From contig JAJJXM010000003.1 in the NCBI GenBank assembly GCA_024516155.1, forward strand, positions 1,116,001 to 1,180,000: a DNA stretch of 64,000 nt, read 5' to 3'. Shown here piece by piece: positions 1 to 12,300 of the stretch (its first letter is position 1; every line of letters starts with the position of its first letter). This stretch comes from Pyronema omphalodes. Lineage: Eukaryota > Ascomycota > Pezizomycetes > Pezizales > Pyronemataceae. The position numbers and the translations under genes are program-made. Below the pieces are notes generated by a model. The model did no database searches. It had not been told where the DNA came from and saw only the letters and a list, made by a program, of their open reading frames with translations.

Positions 1-1
1 C

Positions 2-1558
2 GACAAGGAGCTAGCAGCCGCTTCCATGGATATGGCTACCATGGTTGCACGGAACCTAAGGTGGCTTATTTTCGACCAAGAAGATTTCCGTCCTCCAGCA
101 AAATTGTGGATCTTCCAAGCCCTCCTCCTGCTTGAGACATTTGAGAAGATGTATTCGGACCGCCGTCTACACGAAAGGGCGCATATTCACCACGCTACTA
201 CCTTAACCCTGATGCGCCGTGGTTCTTCCTTGACTGGCCGTTCCGGTGCTTTCGATTCCCCTCAGTCCGGTCGAGATGCAAAATCATCCTCCTCTGACAA
301 CTCTATCTCCTTCTCCGGTCAACCAGGCAGTGGAACCGGAAATGCCAGTGATGAAGCCTGGAACCGGTGGATAATGCAAGAAGCAACTAAACGAGTAGCC
401 TTCGCTGCTTTTGTAATCGATGCAACCCACGCCACTATGTTCGGGCACTCCGCTGTCATGGTAATCCAGGAAATGCAGCTTCAGTTGCCATGCGATGAGA
501 CCTTGTGGTCCGCTGAGAGCGCAAATAAGGTATTTTCTATACAACAAAGTCTGAATCAGCATAGCATGACGACACCCCCGCTATTCATCCAAGGTCTTCG
601 CGACACCTTGAACGGAAAGGTTGTCCATACCAATGCATTTGGCCGAAATATCCTCATGGCTGGACTGTTATCTGTGGCCTGGCATTTACAACAAAGAGAC
701 ATTCAGATCTCGATTGTCTCCGGCACCTCGAGAACATTGGGCACCCGTGAAAAGTGGCGCGCAACTTTAACAAAAGCCTTCGATCACTGGAAGCGGGATT
801 TCGACACTTATCTCGATAAACTTCGGCCGCAGCAGTATACCCCTTTCTTCCCTACCACCGATATCGAGCACGAAAACATCTTTGAATCCAGAATAGTCCT
901 GCATCATCTAGCTCACATTGCTATGCATGTAGATGTCGTGGATTTACAGATTTATGCCGGCGCAAGAAGGTTGTTGGGACGTGCAATTACACCAAAGGAC
1001 GCCAAAACTACTAAGGAAAGGATGGAAGCTTGGGCACAAACGGCACAAGCTAGAGATGCAACCTTCTTTGCTCTTCAATTCCTAGGAAAGGTCCTGTTGC
1101 TGGAGGAGAGAACGGACGTGACAGACCCTGGATATAGCCCAAGCACTCCTGGAAGCCGTACTCTCAGTGTGGGTGGTAGCACAATCAGTGTTCTTTCCTC
1201 CACCACTGGTGTTCCGGTGTACTCTGCTGCCTCTGACCACCTATTGAACCGCCCTTGGGTACTATACTTTGCTTGCCTAGTAGTATGGTCCTATGGCTTC
1301 GCACTAGATGGAAAGGTAGATCCGGGGCTCAAGCCGCAGGGAGATAGAGAGATCTTTAATGATATGAGAGGATTCCTACGCAAAGCTGGAAGTCTACGGG
1401 GACCGTCGGAGTTGCAGAGTTTGAAGGGGCGAAATGCCACGTTAGGATTGCTCCTAACACTACAGGGTATGTTTAGGGAGTGCAGATGGGAGCTCATGAC
1501 GGAGGCGGCAAAGTTATTAGGGAATGCAGTGAAGATTAGTTTGAGAGGACAGGAATAG
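2..1558 (+). CDS. Fungal-specific transcription factor, AmdX-like, 3' part
   Basis: The frame is open from the window's second base, so the methionine at 26 is probably internal and the gene starts to the left. About 518 codons are visible and end with TAG at 1556-1558; no intron is needed. The sequence resembles the 'fungal-specific transcription factor' middle-homology region of C2H2 regulators such as AmdX: the stretch around WNRWIMQEATKRVAFAAFVI and the following ATMFGHSAVMV and LQLPCDE words are typical of that family. A Ser/Gly-rich low-complexity insert lies near residues 65-110. The DNA-binding zinc fingers would be in the missing N-terminal part. Expected role: nuclear DNA-binding regulator; target genes cannot be inferred. 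The subfamily assignment is from motif memory and is less certain than the domain assignment. Confidence 0.8.
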   Translation, partial: DKELAAASMDMATMVARNLRWLIFDQEDFRPPAKLWIFQALLLLETFEKMYSDRRLHERAHIHHATTLTLMRRGSSLTGRSGAFDSPQSGRDAKSSSSDNSISFSGQPGSGTGNASDEAWNRWIMQEATKRVAFAAFVIDATHATMFGHSAVMVIQEMQLQLPCDETLWSAESANKVFSIQQSLNQHSMTTPPLFIQGLRDTLNGKVVHTNAFGRNILMAGLLSVAWHLQQRDIQISIVSGTSRTLGTREKWRATLTKAFDHWKRDFDTYLDKLRPQQYTPFFPTTDIEHENIFESRIVLHHLAHIAMHVDVVDLQIYAGARRLLGRAITPKDAKTTKERMEAWAQTAQARDATFFALQFLGKVLLLEERTDVTDPGYSPSTPGSRTLSVGGSTISVLSSTTGVPVYSAASDHLLNRPWVLYFACLVVWSYGFALDGKVDPGLKPQGDREIFNDMRGFLRKAGSLRGPSELQSLKGRNATLGLLLTLQGMFRECRWELMTEAAKLLGNAVKISLRGQE

Positions 1559-4500
1559 AATGGCCCAGCGGTCAGAGATGGAGGGAAGGGGGAGAGGATA
1601 GAGAAGAGAGAGGAGGGGAGGATATACCTAAGGATAGCACGATATACCCAAAGGAAGTACATATTTACGGACTGCAGTGCGGTATGCATATAACGGATTC
1701 AGTTCAACAGTCTCTCTATCATTATTATTTGTTCATTTTTCTCAACTAACTGCAAAATTTCCTTTCCTATTTTATCATCATTAACATATCAGGGGGGGTG
1801 GGGGGGAGTCGGAGTTTTTTTTATTCTTCTGCACATTGCGTATAATTCCCTTTGTATCTTGTTTATTTAGCCGAACGGAGTCTGGACGGCGGTTTGTGGG
1901 TGAGGGGTTTGGGACAGTTTGCGGGTGCTTTTCCTTAATATCTAGTGTTTATTTCCTTTTGTATTCTTCAGCGATGTTGGGAGGTATTTTGTCGATTTTT
2001 GTAACTAAGGATGACCCTAACTAAGGGTGGGACGTATATTTTTATTCACCAGCTGCAGATTGGCGATTGATTAAAGGATATCAATATGAAAATGGGTAGT
2101 GTGAGAGCAAAAGAAAGCGATACTCGATGATGATAATGATGCTGATGCTGATGCTGATTATGATGCTGATCCAAATGATGAAGAATCGCAATAGCAAATC
2201 AATGATAAATCTAATTACATGGAAGTTAATGGCGAGTGATATGTAGGAAGTATGAATCCGTGAACCAGAAACTGTTAAGTTGAAGTCCATTGTTTCAAGA
2301 TGTCTTACTATTCATTTCGCAAATACGACGGCATACAATCAATTTTTCAAACCCAACAAAAATTCCAATGCCGTTACCTATGGCGGTGAGCAATTGAACG
2401 GCTCCTGCGGCAATTACCTCACCGCCCTTCGCGGCAGATCATCATGATGGATCATCCTTGCCAGCCCTATCTGAATCACGTCACATCACCCCGACCATCC
2501 CGACAAGTATAGGTGCGGCTACACGCTCACCGCAAAATTCCAATAGCCAAAGACAATCTTTACTATATTAGCTTCGTAAACAAACCGCATTAAATACCAA
2601 CCAAAAGACTGAGCAATGAAGTGGCTACTCTAGAACTGTGAAGCCGAATCCCGAAATCCGAAGGTTCACGAATACTAATGAGACAAAAAGGTATCAAAAA
2701 TGCAACAACCGCGGTCCGCGGCTTCATGTCATCTGTTGCGGTAGAGAGATGTGGACTTATCATTGCTTTCTGTATCTTTCTTATTTCTGCTCCTTTTCTC
2801 TTTCATGAAGCAATGCCACGGCAACATTGCGGTGCAGACATGGGACTAGGTGGTTATCCATGATTGGAGATCATTCGCTGTTGATTTTGACGGGAATCTT
2901 ATTCTCGAAACATTCATCGAGGCTCTGGATAAAAGGCCAGGTAAGGATCTCTGAAAACCTTGTAACCGCGGTCCGCGAGTGATATTGGGCGTCATTGGTT
3001 TGTTAGATTGGGGATTTGCTCTTATGAGCTGGTGGTGAATAGATAATATCTTGATTAAACCGGAAGGTTACAAAACTTTGAACGACCCATCTCTTTGCGA
3101 CGCGGAAAATGAGTGACGCGGCAAATGAGTTGAACTATTGGTTAAATCCTCTGATCATGAAGTTACCAGATCTTCCCACGGTACGTCCAAGACTGTGACC
3201 CGGACAGGACCACATGTGGTTGTCCGATCCAGTCTGCGGTTAAGAGTTCGCTGAATAAGCTTCCCAATAGAAGTTGGGTGTGAATTGTACGTAATTTCCT
3301 TAGCCGGCCGCAGCAAGGCCGTTTTCGGTACCGCAGTACCTGGGCTCGCAATCCTCTACTGTAGTGAATATTTATACCCACCGCAAGTGCACTCTCCTTC
3401 CCCACGAAAATTTGACCCTCCACAATAGTTTTACTGGGAGTGTGTAATGGTTATGTTGAAGGAAGGTATGGGTACGACTCATGTTGCTTTACGAAGTACG
3501 GTGCCAGCATCTATAATCTGGTTATTTCTGTATTTCATGACCAGAATGAATTCTTTTAAACCCTACTCCTTTTAACATATGCAAAAGATTTCGACATCCC
3601 TCGCTACCGCAGCAAGTCGAACATCAACACCCACTACTCAAGCTTGAGCAGTGCACAAAAATCGGTGTTTCGTCGTTTCCCTCTTCAATGCAGATGTCTA
3701 CCGATGGCCGGACACCTTTCATCTCTTGTCAAGAGTCTTTACCTATCAAGAAAGATAAATTCGACAGTCAAAGCACAATCTATTCTGGTCTATCAATGCT
3801 CCCAAGTGCGCTCTTTACACCGTAGGAAATCAATCATATCAAGCTTTCATCAGTGAGATGGACCGAAATATGTTTTGGGCAAAATATCATAGACCGTGCT
3901 CATCAAGAGCCACCTTCGAGTGATGACCAGTTACCGTGACTACGGTGACCCACATCGCCTATAAGCGGCCCAATCTACAGTGCCTCAAAGGCTGCCTACT
4001 ATTGATTATGCTACAAGATCGGGCTGCAAATAGTGGTCCGATCCGGTCCACAGCCAGGACTGGACCAGGCGGACCGGGAGGGGGAGGCGGGGGGGGGGGG
4101 GGGGGGGGCTATGTGCTGAATAGTAGTCATTTTGCCATGATCCGGTAAAAATATACAAATATTGTCTTGCGGATATCTTTCTGCTCAATTTCAACCTGGA
4201 CCAAATCTTGGTACCGTAACCCTTCAAGTAATCAATTCCACAACGGGAAAAAAATCCAGCATCATAGGTTATCACTGGCTTTTAGTGATTCTCCGTAATC
4301 TAGTGTAATTCCATACCACGATACCGTGCTGTGAAATTTAAGTGCAATAGGCGATATAATTATAGAGTAAGCCTGACCACGCTATATGTTCAAGTTTGTA
4401 AGGTAGTGGCCGCTTTGCAGACCCTGGTCTAGGAAAGGATATCGTGCCTCTTATGATTTTATCAATATATACGACCATGTTCTCCCTGACCTTTGATATT

Positions 4501-5485
4501 TGCTTCTTCTTCGTCTTCTTCTTCGTCTTCTTCAAATCAAGTTTTCTTTCAACCCGAATGGATTTTCTATCTATTGATATTTTCTTTTTTTCATATCTTG
4601 CCGTATTTTTGCTATTTACTTGTCATAGTTAAATTTTATTAACCTTGCTCTAAATTACTTGCAATTCGAAGTACAAAGCTGGCTCACTCCTCTGTTTTGG
4701 CATTCATGGTTGGTAGAGGAGTGGGCTTGGTTGCGATAGGTTGTCCGAGGTGCTAGCTGTGAGTACTACATAATTCATCACCCACTTAATTTTATCATCA
4801 TGAACAGAACCAACGGGCTTTCAGAAATTCTAGAGCCCCTTGGGGGGTTTACGGGTTGGCAATGGGGCTTGGATCGGGAGATGTTATGTCAGGTTGGCTT
4901 TCAACTAAATCGCAGGGAGTGATTAGCCGTGACTCATTATGACGCCGACCATCGGCAAATACCGCGAAACACTCGGTTGTTTGTACAGCGTTTCCGGAAG
5001 CAAAAACGGCCAAAATACACATTTTTCGCATGGAGAAATTGAAAACATGCCCCGCTTCTCGGCAAGAAGGGAAAATTCTATCCCCGGACTCAGGCTGAGG
5101 ATGCCGTGGAGGATGGTTTCATGCCCGGATTCGACTCGGTTCTATGACGATCGTTGGCGGTTGACAAATCCCGGCACGGCGGCGGCGCAAGCTAAGCGTC
5201 ACACAAGGCAACATCTACAGCTTTTCATCGTCATACACCTACCACAAACCAACATCACCATTTTATCGTCGTTCATCCATCTCCACCGTTGAGAAATACG
5301 GTTTCGTCCGCTGTTAATTGTACTATACCCCGCCAGCGGCTTCCTACGAGCATACCCAAAAGAGTAATTGATTCCTTATTCTCCGTTAAGCCTAGTTACC
5401 GCAAGTGCTCATTCCCATCTCACCGCCACAGCTACATAACCGACCCCTCCGAAGCCATCCCCCTCCCCCGCCGACTACTCCAACC
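1559..5485. other. Intergenic region
   Basis: No convincing gene. It holds a G-rich run near 1791-1807, a GATGCT-type microsatellite near 2129-2170, two copies of an ACCGCGGTCCGCG word near 2709 and 2965, and a run of about 20 G at 4089-4108. The last few hundred bases, rich in C and T, are the likely promoter and 5' UTR of the Lon gene. Short ORFs here lack family signatures and are not called. Confidence 0.6.
4089..4108. repeat. Poly-G tract (about 20 G)
   Basis: Uninterrupted G run preceded by a G-rich stretch. Similar 18-21 G tracts occur at 16313-16330, 53639-53659 and 56205-56222, so G homopolymers are a recurrent feature of this locus. Exact lengths may be unreliable in an assembly. 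Confidence 0.8.
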
Positions 5486-8400
5486 ATGGCGTACGGAAGC
5501 AACTTCTCGCGATCGGCGGCCCGCTTATCCCGCGGTCAGCTAAGAGCTACAACTTCGCGACAGCTCCCAGCTACTACCCGCTCCTACACGTGCCTCAATG
5601 CACTCCCGAGAACTACCCCGGCATCACCGCTATCACAAACCAGAATTTCTGCTCAGTCCCCAAGATTACTGAGCATCCGCCGAGACTTTACCTCCACTGC
5701 GCTACGGCTAAAGGACCAACCCCCAGAAGATAAGGATATTGTTGAAGAGGAGGTTGAGGAGGAGACCAAGCGAAAGCAGGAGGCGGAGAAGAAGAAGAAA
5801 CGAGTGGAGGAGGAGGCTGAAAGCGAGGTTAAGGTTGATGCCGGAAACAAGAACTCCAGCAATCGTGCCCCTCCTGCGCAAGCCCCGAAAGGTGGTGCGG
5901 CAGCTGGAGGTGCGGGGGGTTCCTCTGGAGATAATGGAGACATCCTCGGTGGAGGTCGCAGAGCGTCTACTGCTAGTAGTAAGGCTCTACAGAAGAACGC
6001 AGTCCCAGAGATGTACCCCCGCGTCATGGCCCTACCAATTGCGAGGCGCCCGCTTTTCCCCGGATTCTACAAGGCGGTCACCATTAAAGACCCGGCTGTT
6101 GCGGATGCTATCCAGGAGATGTTGAAGCGTGGTCAGCCATACGTTGGTGCATTCTTATTCAAGGATGAGGAAGCGGATGGAGACACAATTCAGAGTCTGG
6201 ATGAGGTTCACGAGGTCGGAGTCTTCGCTCAGGTCACAAGTGCATTCCCCGCACAGGGAGATGAGACAGGATTGACCGCGGTCCTTTACCCTCATCGTCG
6301 CATTAAGATCACCAATCTGCTGCCTCGTGGAGCTGAAGATGAGCCTGCACAACCTATGCCGGAAGCCGAGATCGAGGAGATTACTGAGGAATTTGAGGAG
6401 AGACAGGAAAAGGGAGATGTTGTGGCTAGCTTTGAGGAGCCAGCTGAAGTTAACCGAAAGTCGGTTATCTCCAGTGAATATGCTACGTCATTCTTGAAGA
6501 AGTTCGACATCAGCATGGTAGAGGTTGAGAATCTTCCGGAAGAAAAGCACGACAAGAAGGACCCTGTTATCCGTGCGGTCACTCAGGAGATTGTCAGTGT
6601 CTTCAAGGACCTTGCTCAGTTGAACCCCTTGTTTAGAGATCAGATAGCGACGTTCTCCATGACACAGTCCGCGGGTAGCGTCATCGAAGAACCAGCAAAG
6701 CTGGCTGATTTCGCGGCTGCAGTTTCCTCCGGAGAGGTTCATGAGCTTCAGGAAGTTTTGCAAACCATGGACGCGGCCGACCGGCTTCAGAAAGCTCTCG
6801 TCGTCCTGAAGAAGGAAGTGATGAATGCCCAGCTTCAGAGTAAGATTAGCAAGGATGTCGAGGCTAAGATCCAGAAGAGACAGAGGGAGTACTGGTTGCT
6901 AGAGCAAATGAAGGGTATCAAACGCGAGCTCGGCATTGAAAGCGACGGAAAGGAAAAACTTGTGGAGAAGTTCAGGGAGAAGGCTGCTAAGTTGAGCATG
7001 CCAGAAGCCGTGAAGAAAGTTTTCGACGAGGTATGTTCTAACGTTCCATCGGAACCGCGAGTAAAAGCTAATGCAAGAGCAATTTAGGAACTCAACAAGC
7101 TTAGCCACCTCGAGCCGGCAGCTTCGGAGTTCAATGTCACGCGAAATTATCTCGATTGGCTCACCCAGATCCCTTGGGGCCAGCGGTCGACCGAGAATTA
7201 CTCCATTGGTCACGCCATGAAGGTTCTGGAAGAGGATCACTACGGCCTTAAAGATGTCAAAGAGCGTATCTTGGAGTTTATCGCCGTTGGAAAGCTCAGA
7301 GGCACCGTTGAGGGAAAGATTATTTGCTTCGTGGGACCCCCAGGTACGCGCATCTCACTCGTATCATACGATTTTTATCTAACTTTTTGACCTTCCAGGA
7401 GTCGGAAAGACCTCGATTGGTAAATCGATTGCTAGAGCCTTGAATCGGCAATTCTATAGATTTAGCGTTGGTGGTCTGACCGATGTTGCGGAAATCAAGG
7501 GACACCGTCGTACTTACGTTGGCGCGCTTCCCGGACGAATCATTCAGGCCCTGAAGAAATGCCAGACGGAGAACCCGCTAGTTTTGATTGACGAAGTGGA
7601 CAAGATCGGCCGCGGGCACCAGGGCGACCCCGCATCAGCACTGTTGGAGCTGCTAGATCCGGAGCAGAACTCTTCTTTCCTAGATCACTACTTGGACGTG
7701 CCCGTGGACCTGTCTAAGGTTCTATTCGTCTGCACAGCCAACATGACCGACACCATCCCGCAGCCTCTATTAGACCGTATGGAGATGATTCAGCTTTCCG
7801 GTTATGTGGCTGATGAGAAGATGGCGATTGCCGAAAAGTACCTTGCGCCTCAAGCGAAGGAATTGAGTGGATTGAAGGATGTCGATGTCCAGCTGCAGCA
7901 GGACGCCATTGAGGAACTCATCAAGTCCTACTGCCGAGAGAGTGGAGTCCGCAATCTCAAGAAGCAGATTGAGAAGGTCTACCGCAAGTCTGCCTTGAAG
8001 ATCGTCCAGGATCTTGGCGAGGAAGTTCTTCCGGAGGAGAAAGCCATTACGGACGAAGGAAAAGCCGCCTTGGAAAACGCGGAGAAGGATGCCGAGAGAA
8101 TTGCAGAGTCCGCAGACCCAGCAAAGACGGAGCCTGACATGGCGTCTCAGACCAGCGAGACGCCGAGAGTGTCACTCGAGGTTCCGAAGTCCGTCCACGT
8201 CAACATCACCAAGGACAATCTCAAGGACTACGTCGGACCCCCAGTGTTTAGGGCGGACCGTCTGTACGATATCCCACCGCCTGGAGTAATCATGGGTCTA
8301 GCGTGGACTCAAATGGGAGGAGCGGCACTCTACGTCGAGTCAATTCTAGAGGCTGTACTGTCAGCGTCGGGACGACCGGGACTAGAACGTACCGGAAGTC

Positions 8401-9367
8401 TGAGGGACGTCATGAAGGAGTCAGCAATTGTGGCTTATTCGTTCGTGAAAGGACTCATGGCTCGCGATTTCCCCGAGAATCGATTCTTCGAGCATGCGAA
8501 GGTACACCTGCATTGCCCCGAAGGTGCAGTGCCTAAGGATGGTAAGTTCTGAATTCTAGTTTCCCTAGCAACCTCCCCTAGCAACGCCGCCAGCACCAAA
8601 GCAAGCATCACGCACGCGCAGTGACATCGGCCACACCAAGCCTGCATCAGCGTTGCATTGCACCGCATCAACCATTCCATCCGGCCTCCAGTAGGCTTCG
8701 CATCTGCTAATCGGGGTGCTAATATGATTCTGCTACTGGATCCAATGGCACTACCCAATTCATCTGCTAATCGCCCTAATCACTACCTAATCACTGCCTA
8801 ATCACTCACAATTGCCCCCAATCACACTACTCAAAAATCCACATCGACCCAATCTCTACCACCCCAACCAACCCGCCCCCAATACCTTCTGCAGAATTCA
8901 TCAAGCTAACGCAACTGCACCTCCGCAGGACCGTCCGCCGGCGTGACAATGGCGACATCTATGCTCTCGCTCGCCCTGGACCATAAGGTCGACGCCACCA
9001 TTGCGATGACTGGTGAACTCACCGTTACAGGAAAGGTGTTGCGGATAGGTGGTCTACGAGAGAAGGCTGTTGCTGCTAGAAGATCCGGCGCGAAAACTAT
9101 CATCTTCCCGGCTGATAACACCTCTGATTGGCTAGAGCTTCCCGAAGTAAGTGGCTGATGTTATTGTTGTTGTTGCATACTCGGGTGATGATTAGTGGCT
9201 AACATATCACGCCGTAACAGAACATTAAGGAGGGTCTCGAAGGTCGTCCTGTATCATGGTACCAGGAGGTCTTTGATATTGCTTTCCATAACTTGGATAA
9301 GGAACGCTCTGCTCAGCTCTGGAAGAAGCAGCTCCAGAAGAAGAAGAAGGATGAGGATGATGATTAA
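5486..9367 (+). CDS. pim1: Mitochondrial Lon protease (Pim1/LONP1 family)
   Basis: ATP-dependent serine protease of the mitochondrial matrix that degrades misfolded proteins. Five exons: 5486-7030, 7088-7343, 7399-8541, 8929-9146, 9221-9367; they close to 1102 aa, close to yeast Pim1 in length. I chose the ATG at 5486 (CAACCATGG context) rather than the in-frame one at 5405. The N-terminus is rich in Arg/Ser/Ala with few acids, as expected of a mitochondrial presequence, followed by a Glu/Lys-rich stretch and a LON substrate-binding domain beginning with a [14 protein letters not shown] motif. Walker A GPPGVGKT is at about 598-605 (split by intron 2), Walker B VLIDEVD around 662-668. The proteolytic Ser984 sits in DGPSAG and Lys1027 in GLREK, with the 43-residue spacing seen in E. 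coli Lon. The protein ends in a Lys/Asp tail. Intron 3 (387 nt) splits the Gly codon two residues before the catalytic serine. Confidence 0.95.
8542..8928 (+). other. Long intron 3 of the Lon gene
   Basis: Donor GTAAGT, acceptor CCGCAG. At 387 nt it is five to seven times longer than the gene's other introns (57, 55 and 74 nt). Inside are repeated CATCTGCTAATCG words (near 8698 and 8760) and several CTAATCACT units near 8777-8812. Splicing restores DGPSAG exactly, so the boundaries are firm. No ORF or known element is visible in it. Confidence 0.85.
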
Positions 9368-12300
9368 ATGCAGCAGGGTGGTTTAGTCGTCGGTGGCTGC
9401 GGTGGTGGCGGCAGCAGCAGCAGCAGCAGAAGAAGCAGTGGTGTTTAAGGTTTTGGTGTATCTCTAGCTCCGTACATATTTTTATTTGTTTTTTTTTTTT
9501 TTTTTTTGACTTTGATTTTGATTTACTGCATACCATAGGAGAACAAGAAGAAGAAGAAGAAGAGGAGGAGTGCGCTTTTCAAGGCATTACATTGAATGTT
9601 AGAAAGATCCCTGTTTATTGTTGATAGTTGGCTTTGAACAAATAGAGGGCCCATCTGAATATGATGGAAAAGAGTACTGTAGCGGTTAATTGGTATGCCG
9701 GTGTTCCCTTTTTCTTTTAAACTCGAGGTTGATCAGCACTGCTTTTTTCTTCTCGTGTCGATTAACCTTTTTTTTACGTTTTTTTTTTGCTCGGTCATTC
9801 AGTCATCTTACATACTCCACTCCGCTCATGACGCAGTTATTTGCTTTTTTTTTTATTCTAGTTATTTTTCATTTCTTTTTTTTTGCCTTCTTCTTATGGT
9901 GTGTTCCTTCTTACCTACTTCCTCGGGAACGATCTTGTGGGGTGGCGTGACGAAAAGTGTGGGGAAGAAACGTGAGGTATGCGAGGGGGAATTCGCGGAG
10001 GAGATCATTGATTATGAACGAATGAAATGGATGGGAAAACGAAATGTATATATATCAATTTTTTATTTGTCGTTTGATATCCGCAGCTCAGTGGATGAAT
10101 TATACGGGGTATCGAATGGCCGTACGCAGATAGGATTCAACTTATCTAGAGTCCCTCTAGGTAAGAGCTATCATATTTTGATTTAGATTTTGATCTTTTT
10201 TCTAATATTTTCTGTCTTGATTTGCTTTAATGTGTTACGGCGCGTATTTCGTGTTGTCGTGCTGGATTCTATATCGTGATTCGATAGATGCTAATGCTTT
10301 GGTCAATATCTATGATGATGCCTCGCAGTTATGGTAGCCTAGGTACATCCGCAGCGGGAAGTATAGCATGGAAGCCTCATCCATCCACGCTCTGTGATAA
10401 GTAGATATGTATGTACCTACGCGCCCGGTAAATGTCATCAGTAACCAGTAACCCCTCACCCCTCATCCCCCGCACCGCCTCCGCCGCCCGCGTCACTCGT
10501 GGCAGACGGTGGGGTTTTACTCGCCCTGCGGGGAAGTTGATTTCGTTCTGGACTGCTTGCAGTAAGAAGATCACCCCCTAGATACATACCCCGCTTCATC
10601 ATTTCTATACCCTTTTTGCAAAGTTTCAAGTGCCGGCCGTGATTGTTCTATCTATCCCCGCAATCCGCGCCTGCTTCGGGCCGGCTGCATGAGTACTCGG
10701 CAGCGAGTGCAATCGGGTGGGCTAGATATGTTTGACTCGTCGGGTAGAAGCTTGGCAATCGGCTCATAGAGTAGAGTACAGAATGCGTGTGATATGCAAA
10801 CTTCGGAAGAGGTTAGACTTTCCTCACCGGTAGAACATCAGCTTTAATTGGACCGCCTTCAGTACGTTTCTATGTTTCTCTGGAATTTGGATAAACTCAT
10901 GACTTCTGCGTAGGCGTCCATAGACTCGCTCCCAGCGATATTCTCTAGCGATGCATTTGCTAAAAAATTCGGTCCTTTCAGGAACCTTGGGACGAAGAAG
11001 TCAAGAAGAAACCAAAGCTCACAGGGGACCTCGGTCGTGGCTCCAACTGATCCCAGTCTTTATGCTGAATGGTCGTGGCTAACGCGATGCAGTTAGCATC
11101 CTTCCCGGCATGCACAATGACGCCGTGGTAACCTAGGTCTTAGTAACCGCTACAGTTAGCAACCACATCTGGTAGTTCGTAAGTTCGGGTATGTACGTAG
11201 GGCGATTCCCAATTCAATTAGGCCTTAGTCGGGGTCAGCATCGCAGAATCGTACAGTCGTAGCATCAAAGCAGAAGGGAAGGGAAGGATAGAAAACCAAA
11301 GCGCGCCCGATATCCACTGTCTGTGTGTTCCATAGAAAGACAAAAAAACCTCCGAGAGAAAAAGTCAGAGCACCCCCCCGATCCGACCCGATTGTTGGGG
11401 ATTGGGGATGTCTGTGAGTTACATACTCTCAGCTTGCAAGGAATTGTTGTCTAACCGTCACCGGCAAAGTTGATGTTGTTTATTTGATGCATGATTTGAT
11501 AGCTGATACAACCATACACCATAGAGCATCAGCTATGATGTACCTAAAATCTCAGCACTGCCGTACAGAAACTCAACATCACGCACTCAGCACTCAGCAC
11601 GTGCCTGCCCTCCAACCTCTCTGTGTTACCCATCCCAGGGCCCGCCACCGGAGTTTTTTTTGCTTTAGGTCCCTTTTTTTTCTTTCGCAGTTGTGGTTTT
11701 TTTGTGAAAGCGCGCACGGCCGCATACTAGAGGCTAGCATAGATTCTCGCTAGAACTAGACAGGAAGGGAGAAGTCGGCTAGGCTACTCACTCGGCAAGG
11801 CACTTGATTGAGATATGCATGATGACGCCGGAGCTGAAGAGCAAGACCCTGAAGGCTGAAGGAAGGTAAGGCGAAGTCGTCCGCAGTCAAACGAGGCAGT
11901 CTGGGGTGACCAGACGAGGCTGAAACAAGGTTGGAGGATTTCGAAGTACAGACGTCAGAGATGGAGGATGAGGATTTATTGAAGAAAAGAAGTGGAGGAA
12001 GAAGTAAGACATAATGATAGAATAGCAAGTGATGTGGAGATGGAGCTCATATCCAACGAGCATTGGCCGCCAATATCGCAGGGATACAGTGGGTGCATCC
12101 GAAAGGAAGAGGCTTGATAAAGTACATAAGGCGCCGGGTCTACAAAATTCTACATAAGGCATGTATGCATATGTACATACGTTCAAAAGAATGCTGAACG
12201 CGTTGGACCGTCGATCAACTGCAAGGTCCAAGGTCCAAGGTTTGATGGAAAACACAAACCGAACCGATGTGCAACACGGAGCCACGAAACATACCCGGTG

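Noticed and set aside
5289..5543. Upstream ORF overlapping the Lon start, and the alternative Lon start at 5405
   Set aside because: The 5405 start adds 27 Pro-rich residues unlike a presequence, and the 5486 ATG has the better context; the other ORF is out of frame and lacks homology words.
9690..10186. Overlapping Phe/Leu-rich ORFs resembling membrane proteins
   Set aside because: The hydrophobicity comes from T-runs in the Lon 3' region; two frames look equally hydrophobic and neither has a family motif.
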